A stretch of 64,000 nt of DNA from CAXRDE01 sp964229355. Lineage in GTDB: Bacteria; Cyanobacteriota; Sericytochromatia; UBA7694. Position 1 is the stretch's first letter. Each line of letters opens with the position of its first letter. Of this stretch, positions 43,066 to 50,206 are shown piece by piece. The notes beneath the pieces were generated by a model. The model made no database searches. It saw only the letters and a program-made list of their open reading frames with translations, and was not told the DNA's origin. Location: positions 372,001 through 436,000 of the forward strand of contig CAXRDE010000025.1 of NCBI GenBank assembly GCA_964229355.1, given 5' to 3'. The position numbers were made by a program, and so were the translations under genes.

Positions 43066-43533
43066 ATGAAAATTTCAGCGATTGAAGAATATGGACTGCG
43101 TTGCCTCCTCCAGCTGGCGAAACACGCCAACGCTGAGCAGCTCATGTCCGCTGAGGACATTGCCCTCCAGGAAGGACTTTCTACAGCCTATGTAGAAAAA
43201 ATTCTTTCTCAGTTGCGCAAGGCAGGTTTGGTTAAAAGTGTTCGGGGCATGTACGGCGGCTATAAACTCTCCCGTCAGCCCGAAAACATCCGTGTGGGTG
43301 ATCTCATGCGCGCCGTGGACGGCGACTTTTTCACCGATATCTGCCAGCATTTTTCTGGGAAATCAGAGTCCTGTGTGCACATGAACGGTTGTTCCGTGCG
43401 CCCGGTCTGGATGATGGTGGCCCGCCATGTCTATCGCATTTTAGACAATCTCAGCTTGGCTGACCTATTAAAAGAAGAAACAGGAATAGAACAAGTCCTG
43501 TACCGCGATTTTCCGTTGCCGGTACACGCTTAA
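43066..43533 (+). CDS. Rrf2-family Fe-S responsive regulator of the suf operon
   Basis: 155 residues from ATG 43066 (GGTAGGG upstream; ATG 43054 lacks a site). The winged HTH is MKISAIEEYGLRCLLQLAKH with IALQEGLSTAYVEKILSQLRKAGLVKSVRGMYGGYKLSR, the GGY wing being typical. The cluster-binding cysteines are Cys93, Cys103 and Cys109 (C-x9-C-x5-C), whereas E. coli IscR uses Cys92, 98 and 104 (x5, x5). It probably binds an Fe-S cluster and represses the suf genes when clusters are sufficient. It heads the operon, 17 bp before sufC. Confidence 0.9.
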   Translation: MKISAIEEYGLRCLLQLAKHANAEQLMSAEDIALQEGLSTAYVEKILSQLRKAGLVKSVRGMYGGYKLSRQPENIRVGDLMRAVDGDFFTDICQHFSGKSESCVHMNGCSVRPVWMMVARHVYRILDNLSLADLLKEETGIEQVLYRDFPLPVHA

Positions 43534-43550
43534 AGAAAGGTATGACATCT

Positions 43551-44318
43551 ATGTCCCCCAGCTTAATTATTCGTGATTTACACGTCTCTGTCGCCGACAA
43601 AACCATCCTCAAAGGGGTAAACTTAACCATCAATCCCGGCGAAAAACACGCCATCATGGGCCCCAATGGTTCAGGTAAGAGCACCCTGTCTAACGCCTTA
43701 ATGGGCAACCCCAACTACACCATTACCCAGGGCGAAGTGATTTTTCAGGGCAAAAACCTGCTGGACATGAGCCCCGATGAACGCGCCCGCGAAGGCCTGT
43801 TTCTGGCGTTTCAATACCCCATGGTCATTCCCGGTGTCAAAGTTTTTCAGTTCTTGCGCAACATGTTAGAAGCCCGTCGTGGTGGTAAAGTCACCGTCCG
43901 CGAGTTCCGTCAGGTGCTCAAAGAAAAAATGGGTATGCTGAGCATGCGTGAAGAGTTCGTTAAGCGCTACCTCAACGAAGGCTTCTCAGGCGGCGAAAAG
44001 AAACGTCACGAAGTGCTGCAAATGGCATTGTTAGAACCCAGCATGGCCATTCTCGACGAGTTGGACTCAGGCTTAGACATTGACGCCCTGCGCATCGTGT
44101 GCGAAGGCATCAACAAAGTCGCCGAAGAACAAAAAGACATGGGTCTGCTGATCATTACCCACTACCAACGTATGCTGGACTACATTCAACCCGATTATGT
44201 CCACGTCATGTTTGATGGCCGCCTGGTCAAATCTGGCGACAAAGACCTGGCCCTGCAGCTGGAAGCCGAAGGTTACGATGAAATCGAAAAAGCCTTCCGC
44301 GAACCCGCTCACGCCTAA
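43551..44318 (+). CDS. sufC: SufC, ABC-type ATPase of the SUF Fe-S scaffold
   Basis: 255 residues from ATG 43551. AAAGG ends 10 nt upstream; ATG 43542 lies only 1 nt after it and is too close. SufC drives conformational change in the SufBC2D scaffold. Walker A is GPNGSGKSTLSNALMG, the signature is FSGGEKKRHEVLQM, Walker B is LLEPSMAILDELDSGLDIDAL and the H loop is LLIITHYQRMLDYI. The Q loop lies in LFLAFQYPMVIPG. All motifs are intact and the length is standard. The order regulator-C-B-D-S-T differs from the E. coli sufABCDSE operon in lacking sufA and sufE. Confidence 0.97.
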   Translation: MSPSLIIRDLHVSVADKTILKGVNLTINPGEKHAIMGPNGSGKSTLSNALMGNPNYTITQGEVIFQGKNLLDMSPDERAREGLFLAFQYPMVIPGVKVFQFLRNMLEARRGGKVTVREFRQVLKEKMGMLSMREEFVKRYLNEGFSGGEKKRHEVLQMALLEPSMAILDELDSGLDIDALRIVCEGINKVAEEQKDMGLLIITHYQRMLDYIQPDYVHVMFDGRLVKSGDKDLALQLEAEGYDEIEKAFREPAHA

Positions 44319-44351
44319 GCAGCGAAAAAACCACCCTAAAGGAGTTTAACC

Positions 44352-45809
44352 ATGGCCACCCTGAATAACGCCCTCGACGCTCGCGAAAAGCGCGACAAAA
44401 CCCGTGACGAGCTGAACGCCCTCAAAGAGGATTACAAATACGGCTTTCACGATCCTGAAGACGAGTATGTGTTCAAGTCTGAAAAAGGCTTAACCGAAGA
44501 CATCGTTCGTAAAATTTCCGCCATGAAAGAAGAGCCCGAATGGATGCTGGACTTCCGTTTGCGCGCCCTGAAATTATTTAACGATCGTCCCATCCCCACC
44601 TGGGGCAATACCGAATTATTGAATGAAATCGATTTCGGCAATATTCACTACTTTGTACGTTCTTCTGAAAAGCAACAAAACGACTGGGACGATGTGCCCC
44701 AATACATTCGCGAAACCTTTGACAAACTGGGGATTCCTGAAGCTGAGCAGAAGTTTTTAGCCGGCGTTACCGCCCAGTATGAATCGGAAGTGGTTTACCA
44801 CTCCGTGCGTGAAGATCTTGTCAAACAAGGGGTTCTGTTCACCGACATGGATACCGCTCTACGGGAGCATCCTGAAATTGTCAAAAAGTACTTCGGTACG
44901 GTGATTCCCTCTGGCGACAATAAGTTTTCTGCTTTGAACTCTGCGGTATGGAGCGGGGGCAGCTTTATCTATGTTCCCCCCAATACCAAAGTCGAAATTC
45001 CTTTGCAGGCTTATTTCCGCATCAACACCGAAAACATGGGACAGTTTGAACGCACCCTGATTATTGTGGATGAGAACAGTTCCGTTCACTATATCGAGGG
45101 TTGTACCGCACCCACCTATAGCACTGACTCGCTGCACTCTGCCGTGGTCGAATTGGTGGCTTTAGAAGGCGCCAAAATTCGCTATACCACCATTCAAAAC
45201 TGGTCCAATAACGTGTTTAACCTGGTGACCAAGCGGGCCATTGCCCACAAAAACGCCACCGTGGAATGGGTAGACGGCAACTTAGGCTCTAAACTCACCA
45301 TGAAATACCCTGCGGTATACCTCAAAGGTGAAGGTGCCCGCGGCGAGATTTTATCGATTGCCTGGGCCGGTAAAGGCCAACACCAGGATGCCGGTGCAAA
45401 AATTTTACACCTGGCACCCAATACCACCTCGGTCATCACCTCAAAGTCCATTTCAAAAGATGGTGGACGCAGTTCTTACCGGGGACTGATCAAAGTGCTG
45501 CCCGGCTGCGAAGGGGTCAAGTCCAACGTGCGCTGTGACGCCCTGCTCATGGACGAAAACTCTCGTTCAGACACCTATCCCACCATGCAAATTGACGAAA
45601 ACAACGTCAATATTGAGCATGAGGCCACCGTCAGTAAAATTTCCGACGACCAGCTCTTCTATCTGATGAGCCGAGGCCTGAGCGAAGAAGATGCCCGTCT
45701 GATGATCGTCAACGGATTTATTGAGGAGTTCACCAAAGAACTTCCCATGGAATACTCCGTCGAACTCAACAAACTGATCCAATTAGAAATGGAAGGTTCT
45801 ATCGGTTAA
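44352..45809 (+). CDS. sufB: SufB, Fe-S cluster scaffold subunit
   Basis: 485 residues, AAAGGAG 8 nt before the ATG. It forms the SufBC2D scaffold on which clusters are built. Family blocks are YKYGFHDPEDEYVFKSEKGL, WSGGSFIYVPPNTKVEIPLQAYFR, IEGCTAPTYSTDSLHSAVVE, SKSISKDGGRSSYRG and SNVRCDALLMDENSRSDTYP. Cys395 in the last block corresponds to the cysteine required in E. coli SufB (Cys405). The C-terminal EATVSKISDDQLFYLMSRGL helix binds SufC. It overlaps sufD by one base (TAATG). Confidence 0.97.
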   Translation: MATLNNALDAREKRDKTRDELNALKEDYKYGFHDPEDEYVFKSEKGLTEDIVRKISAMKEEPEWMLDFRLRALKLFNDRPIPTWGNTELLNEIDFGNIHYFVRSSEKQQNDWDDVPQYIRETFDKLGIPEAEQKFLAGVTAQYESEVVYHSVREDLVKQGVLFTDMDTALREHPEIVKKYFGTVIPSGDNKFSALNSAVWSGGSFIYVPPNTKVEIPLQAYFRINTENMGQFERTLIIVDENSSVHYIEGCTAPTYSTDSLHSAVVELVALEGAKIRYTTIQNWSNNVFNLVTKRAIAHKNATVEWVDGNLGSKLTMKYPAVYLKGEGARGEILSIAWAGKGQHQDAGAKILHLAPNTTSVITSKSISKDGGRSSYRGLIKVLPGCEGVKSNVRCDALLMDENSRSDTYPTMQIDENNVNIEHEATVSKISDDQLFYLMSRGLSEEDARLMIVNGFIEEFTKELPMEYSVELNKLIQLEMEGSIG

Positions 45810-47125
45810 TGTCACAGCTCGAAACCCTTTCTACCCCCTGGTTGCATCAGTATGACGCCAGTGTATTGCCCCAGCGCGACGAGCCCGAGTGGATGACCCA
45901 CCTGCGCAAACAGGCCTGGGAAATCTACACTGACATGCCCGATGCCCCCCCACTTCAGCGCAGTCTGCGGAAAGCACCTGCCCTGGATCAAACCCAACTC
46001 ACCCTGGCTCAGCCCGTCGAAGCGGTAAGCCCCTTTTTAACGGAGCGCGTCACCAGCTGGGGCGACTGTGCCGGCCTGTATTTGGCCCAAAACAACAGCC
46101 TGTTAAGCAGCGAATTGGCCGACGAACTCAGCCAAAAAGGCGTGATCTTAATGGGCTTATCTGAAGCCTTAGAAAAACACCCTGAACAGGTGCAAAAATA
46201 CTTTGGCAAGGTGTATCCCGCCATCAGCGGCAAAGCCCTGGCCTTAAACATGGCCTACTGGCAAAGCGGTTACTTCTTGTACGTGCCTGCCAATGTACAG
46301 GTAGAGCTGCCCATCTGCGCGCTACAGTCCGTAGCCGGTGGCCAAAGCTTCGGTTTTCAACGCTCTCTGGTGGTGGCTGAGCGCGGCGCACAGGTCACTC
46401 TGATTCATGATGCAGCCTCTCAAAATGACAGCAGCGCCTGGGTTTCTGACGTGGTCGAACTCTGGCTCAATGGCAACGCCCAGATCAATGCCGTCTATAT
46501 GCAGAACTGGGACCGTCACATGCATGCCCTGCATTATGCCAAGGCTCATGTGGCCCGTGACGCCCGCTACCATGTGCTCAATTTGGGCATTGGAGCCGCT
46601 TACCACGAAGCCCATACCGGTGCCGACCTCGAAGAAGCCGGTGCTGAAGTCAATATTCAGGGCCTCTTTGTGGGCGATGGGGATCAGTACTTCCGCCAGC
46701 AGTCCTTGCAAAACCACATTCACGCCAATACCGTCTCTGATTTGATGTATCACACCGTGCTGCGGGACAAGGCTTACTCCTTTTACCACGGCATGATCTA
46801 TGTGGATCCCAAAGCCCAACAAACCGTCTCAAACCAGGTCAGCAAAAGCTTGCTTCTGTCTGACGAAGCCCGTTCTGACGCCATTCCCAATTTAGAGATT
46901 TTGGCCGATGATGTGCAATCGGGTCACGGTGCGGCAGTGGGTTCTCTGAATCCCGATCAACTGTTCTATCTGCTGTCCCGTGGTTTTGATCGTGGTACTG
47001 CCGAAGCCATGCTCGTAGAGGGTTTTATGGAAGCGGTCATTTTACGTTTTCCTGTAGAAGCCCTACAAGCGGTTTTACGGGAGCACCTCGCCATGCGTTT
47101 ACTGGTCAAAGAAGGAGTGGAGTGA
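45809..47125 (+). CDS. sufD: SufD, Fe-S scaffold subunit
   Basis: 438 residues, coupled to sufB by the TAATG overlap. It is a SufB paralogue with the shared beta-helix and the end HGAAVGSLNPDQLFYLLSRGFDRGTAEAMLVEGFMEAV. His373 in GHGAAVG corresponds to the conserved histidine of SufD that, with the SufB cysteine, forms the nascent cluster site. The middle (WDRHMHALHYAKAHVARDARYHVLNLGIG) is typical of SufD. The sequence is complete, with normal length. Confidence 0.95.
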   Translation: MSQLETLSTPWLHQYDASVLPQRDEPEWMTHLRKQAWEIYTDMPDAPPLQRSLRKAPALDQTQLTLAQPVEAVSPFLTERVTSWGDCAGLYLAQNNSLLSSELADELSQKGVILMGLSEALEKHPEQVQKYFGKVYPAISGKALALNMAYWQSGYFLYVPANVQVELPICALQSVAGGQSFGFQRSLVVAERGAQVTLIHDAASQNDSSAWVSDVVELWLNGNAQINAVYMQNWDRHMHALHYAKAHVARDARYHVLNLGIGAAYHEAHTGADLEEAGAEVNIQGLFVGDGDQYFRQQSLQNHIHANTVSDLMYHTVLRDKAYSFYHGMIYVDPKAQQTVSNQVSKSLLLSDEARSDAIPNLEILADDVQSGHGAAVGSLNPDQLFYLLSRGFDRGTAEAMLVEGFMEAVILRFPVEALQAVLREHLAMRLLVKEGVE

Positions 47126-47129
47126 TCCC

Positions 47130-48395
47130 ATGTTGAATATGGAGGCCATTCGGGCCGACTTTCCTATTCTGCATCAGGAGATCAACGGCCATCCTTTGGT
47201 GTACCTCGATAACGCGGCCACCACGCAAAAACCCCAGTCAGTCATTGATGCCATTTGTCATTATTACACCCATGACAATGCCAATGTCCACCGGGGCGTT
47301 CACACCCTGAGTCACCGGGCCACCGACGCCTGCGAAAAGGTGCGGGATCAGGTCAAGCACCTGATCAACGCACCCACCCGTGAATCAGTGATCTTTACCC
47401 AGGGCGCCACCGACAGCATCAATCTCATTATGCAGAGCTGGGGCAGCCACCAGCTCAAAGCCGGTGACAGCATTTTGCTCACCGAGCCTGAGCACCACTC
47501 GAATCTGGTGCCCTGGCAAATGCTGGCCGAGCGGGTCGGCGCAAACCTGCGCACCCTGCCCCTGCTGCCCAGTGGCGAGCTGGATCTGTCGCTATTAGAC
47601 ACTTTAATCGATGCCACCACCCGTCTGGTGGCGGTTCAGCACATGTCCAACGTGCTGGGCACCATTCACGACATTGAACGCATTATTGCGGCAGCTCGCA
47701 AAGTCAGTGCGCGGGTCCTGGTGGACGGTGCTCAGTCGATTCCCCACATGGCCACCGACGTGCAGGCTTTAGATATCGATTTTCTGGTGTTCTCAGCCCA
47801 TAAAATGCTGGGGCCTACCGGCGTTGGTGTTCTGTATGCACGCCCTGAAATTTTAGAACACATGCCACCCTATCGTGGGGGGGGCGCCATGATCAAAGAA
47901 GTATGGATGGATCGCCACACCTGGGGTGATTTGCCCTTTCGCTTTGAGGCCGGAACCCCAAATATGGCGGGTATTGTAGGCCTGGGCGCCGCCATTACTT
48001 ATCTTGAAAATCTGGGTTTTAACCAGGTGCTCCAGCATGAGCAAACCCTCTTGCGTTACGCGCTCGAAAAGCTAAAACCCATGGAGGGCGTCATCTTGTA
48101 TGGCCCCGATGATGTGTTACACCGGGGTGGCATTGTCTCCTTTAACCTGGAAGGCATTCACGCGCAAGACGTGGGCGAACTCCTGGATCAGCAGGGCATT
48201 GCCGTACGCACCGGCCATCACTGTTGCCAGCCCCTGATGCAGTTTTACGGGGTTAGCACCATGGCGCGGGCCTCGTTTTACGTGTATAACACCCACGAAG
48301 AAGTCGACCGCTTTGTGGATGCCCTGGCGCGCACCCAACGCCTGTTACAGCGCCGCCAGCACCGAAATAGCCGCCGCAGCACACAACAGGTCTAA
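47130..48395 (+). CDS. sufS: SufS, group II cysteine desulfurase
   Basis: 421 residues, GGAGTG 8-10 nt before ATG and only 4 bp after sufD. The PLP enzyme removes sulfur from cysteine for cluster assembly. Key parts are YLDNAATTQKPQSVIDA, NVHRGVHTLSHRATDA, the PLP lysine Lys225 in FSAHKMLGPTGVGVLYA and the persulfide cysteine Cys365 (followed by Cys366) in RTGHHCCQPLMQFYG. E. coli SufS has Lys226 and Cys364. No SufE or SufU gene is next to it, so the sulfur shuttle must be elsewhere or unnecessary. The C-terminus has an extra basic tail (QRRQHRNSRRST). Confidence 0.96.
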   Translation: MLNMEAIRADFPILHQEINGHPLVYLDNAATTQKPQSVIDAICHYYTHDNANVHRGVHTLSHRATDACEKVRDQVKHLINAPTRESVIFTQGATDSINLIMQSWGSHQLKAGDSILLTEPEHHSNLVPWQMLAERVGANLRTLPLLPSGELDLSLLDTLIDATTRLVAVQHMSNVLGTIHDIERIIAAARKVSARVLVDGAQSIPHMATDVQALDIDFLVFSAHKMLGPTGVGVLYARPEILEHMPPYRGGGAMIKEVWMDRHTWGDLPFRFEAGTPNMAGIVGLGAAITYLENLGFNQVLQHEQTLLRYALEKLKPMEGVILYGPDDVLHRGGIVSFNLEGIHAQDVGELLDQQGIAVRTGHHCCQPLMQFYGVSTMARASFYVYNTHEEVDRFVDALARTQRLLQRRQHRNSRRSTQQV

Positions 48396-48408
48396 GAAAG
48401 GAATAACC

Positions 48409-48786
48409 ATGTCAGAAACAACACCAACCGAACTGACCGAAACCCCCGAAAAAAAAGCCGTTCCCTTAAACGAAGAGGACGTGCGTGAAGCCTTACAAAA
48501 GGTGATTGACCCTGAATTGCACATGAATATTGTGGAGCTGGGTCTGGTCTACACCATTGCCATTCACCAGAACTTAAACGGCAGCCAGGATGTGGATGTA
48601 GAAATGACCCTGACGTCTCCCGGCTGCCCCTATGGCCCGGTGATTATGGGACAAATTCCCACCGTGGTGAAAAATGAATTCCCCGGCGAAGTAGACGAAG
48701 TCAACGTCAGCCTGACCTTTGCTCCCCCCTGGGACCCGGCCACCATGGCCTCTGAAGACGTTAAATTCGAGCTGGGTATTTTTTAA
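48409..48786 (+). CDS. sufT: SufT-like DUF59 (MIP18 family) Fe-S maturation protein
   Basis: 125 residues from ATG 48409 with AAAGGA 7 nt upstream; a longer frame shadows sufS. A charged, disordered N-terminus (1-25) leads to the DUF59 domain: EEDVREALQKVIDPELHMNIVELGLVY, VEMTLTSPGCPYGP with the conserved Cys, and VSLTFAPPWDPATMASEDVKFELGIF. SufT is a cluster-transfer or maturation factor that often ends suf operons. A strong terminator follows, so this is the last gene. Confidence 0.92.
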   Translation: MSETTPTELTETPEKKAVPLNEEDVREALQKVIDPELHMNIVELGLVYTIAIHQNLNGSQDVDVEMTLTSPGCPYGPVIMGQIPTVVKNEFPGEVDEVNVSLTFAPPWDPATMASEDVKFELGIF

Positions 48787-48802
48787 TACCTCCTGCTTTT
48801 TT

Positions 48803-48836
48803 GCTCCCCAAAGCCTGGACTTTTGGGGAGCTTTTG
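48803..48836 (+). terminator. Rho-independent terminator of the suf operon
   Basis: GCTCCCCAAA (48803-48812) pairs with TTTGGGGAGC (48822-48831) around GCCTGGACT, followed by TTTT. It lies 16 bp after the sufT stop. Confidence 0.9.
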
Positions 48837-48913
48837 CTATTTTCGCCCCCGCAACACAAGTTTTAAGCTTCCCCTGCCGATAATACCTTTATTCTTTTAC
48901 CTGGAGTTTTGTC

Positions 48914-50065
48914 ATGCCCAATGTATCTTCCACCAGCCACAGCTATCCTACCCAGAATCGCCCCCAGCTCAAGCCCATCGAAGAACTCCTGGCTCCCCAA
49001 CAGGCAAGCCCCCAGGCTCCCGTCAATAACGCCCCCACCCAATACCAACCCACACCAGCCCCTGCAGGCTCTGCCCAACAAAGCGTATCGCTGGTAGACG
49101 ACACCGAGGTCTCACAAGCTGATTTAGAATGGGCCGTAGCCTTAGAGCAAAAAGCCTCACGGGGTGAACCCATTAGCGATACTGAACTGGCCAAACACAC
49201 CCAGATTATGGACCGTCTGAGCGCTCAGCGTATGGCTCTGGCAGAAAAAGCCGGCGTGTCCCGTGCTGACTTTCAATGGGCCAGTGACTTAGAACAAAAA
49301 TCCGCCCAGGGTTACCAGGCACAGCCTGCAGAAGTAGAGCGCTATCAGGCCATTGCCGCTAAAATTCAGGCCTATGAATCCGGGCAAGCCCCCGCACAAC
49401 AGCCCGCAGCCCCAGCTCCACAATCGCAGCCGCAGCCTCAACAACCTGCACCTCAAGCTCCGCAGCCCACCGCTCCCGCAGCCAACAATCAAGGCGGCAT
49501 GGATCTGGGTAACTTAAACCTTGTTAAAGACAAAGTAGATCTCAATCCCAAATTTGAAGCCCTGGGTCAAATTACCGATCAAAACTATTTTATGAAAAAG
49601 CTCGAAGGCATGACGGCTCCCGAAGCGGTGGAAGAGCGCCAGCAACAGGCCCGCGAGATCGGTGTGCAAATCTGGCTCGACGGTGATGTGCAAGATCGGG
49701 TGCGCTTATCGCAGAACCTCGTTGAAACCGGTTATGCTGGCGTGGTCAGCCGCATTATGACGCACCAGGAAACCCGCAGCAGCGATATGCTGGCGGTCAT
49801 GAAAGACCCCGGTTTCCCCATGACCGATTATATGAATGCCTTAGAAGACAACGAAGCCTTCCTGATTTTGAACAGCCTCAGCCAGGAAGCCGTTAAAGGT
49901 GATAACGCCGCTGTACAGTTAATGGAGCAAGCGGTCAGTGCCTACGATCGCTTCTGGGATCGCGAAGTACCTTTTGAGCAATTGAAAAACCAGATGCAAG
50001 CCAACGGCAGTTGGCAACAGCTCCCCGCTCACCTGCAAACCCGCATTGACGATTTGCTCGATTAA
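48914..50065 (+). CDS. Pro/Gln-rich protein with duplicated helical repeat, unknown function
   Basis: 383 residues, TGGAG 8-9 nt before the ATG. Residues 1-65 are Pro/Gln/Ser-rich and disordered. Two related helical units follow at about 71-105 (ADLEWAVALEQKASRGEPIS) and 117-150 (ADFQWASDLEQKSAQGYQAQ). A second Pro/Gln/Ala-rich linker spans about 155-195. The C-terminal 180 residues are helical (DRVRLSQNLVETGYAGVVSRIMTHQETRSSDMLAVM), resembling a small alpha-solenoid. No signal peptide or membrane helix is present and no family was recognised. It has its own terminator context on both sides, so it appears monocistronic. Confidence 0.75.
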   Translation: MPNVSSTSHSYPTQNRPQLKPIEELLAPQQASPQAPVNNAPTQYQPTPAPAGSAQQSVSLVDDTEVSQADLEWAVALEQKASRGEPISDTELAKHTQIMDRLSAQRMALAEKAGVSRADFQWASDLEQKSAQGYQAQPAEVERYQAIAAKIQAYESGQAPAQQPAAPAPQSQPQPQQPAPQAPQPTAPAANNQGGMDLGNLNLVKDKVDLNPKFEALGQITDQNYFMKKLEGMTAPEAVEERQQQAREIGVQIWLDGDVQDRVRLSQNLVETGYAGVVSRIMTHQETRSSDMLAVMKDPGFPMTDYMNALEDNEAFLILNSLSQEAVKGDNAAVQLMEQAVSAYDRFWDREVPFEQLKNQMQANGSWQQLPAHLQTRIDDLLD

Positions 50066-50072
50066 ACCAAAG

Positions 50073-50100
50073 TTGACAAGCCGTCAAGGCTTGCTATAAT
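50073..50100 (+). promoter_or_regulatory. Consensus promoter reading directly into a terminator
   Basis: TTGACA (50073-50078), a 16-bp spacer and extended -10 TGC-TATAAT (50092-50100). The spacer contains the inverted repeat CAAGCC/GGCTTG (50077-50082 and 50088-50093), and TTGAC/GTCAA (50073-50077 and 50083-50087) is a second one. The predicted start near 50107 is only about 11 nt before the hairpin at 50118. Confidence 0.7.
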
Positions 50101-50117
50101 TAGCTTTGAGCTAGCTT

Positions 50118-50146
50118 AGGGTTCCTTAAGGAACCCTTCCTTTTTT
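50118..50146 (+). terminator. Rho-independent terminator (perfect 20-bp palindrome)
   Basis: AGGGTTCC (50118-50125), TTAA, GGAACCCT (50130-50137), then TCC and a run of six T ending at 50146. It can end the gene stopping at 50065, and would also end any transcript from the promoter at 50073-50100 after about 40 nt. Confidence 0.85.
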
Positions 50147-50187
50147 GACATTTTTCTCGCACAATATAGAATAAATACTTATTCTAT
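50145..50187 (+). promoter_or_regulatory. Promoter plus palindromic operator of the beta-propeller lipoprotein
   Basis: TTGACA (50145-50150) overlaps the end of the preceding T run; a 16-bp spacer leads to TAGAAT (50167-50172). Centred on and after the -10 is a perfect inverted repeat ATAGAATAA (50166-50174), ATAC, TTATTCTAT (50179-50187). This would cover both the -10 and the start site, as expected of a repressor operator. GGAG lies downstream before ATG 50207. Confidence 0.7.
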
Positions 50188-50206
50188 CCTGTGGAGAAAA
50201 TTCGAA

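Noticed and set aside
46322..46822. 166-codon minus-strand open frame opposite sufD
   Set aside because: The sufD reading has clear family motifs; the antisense frame is a codon-bias shadow.
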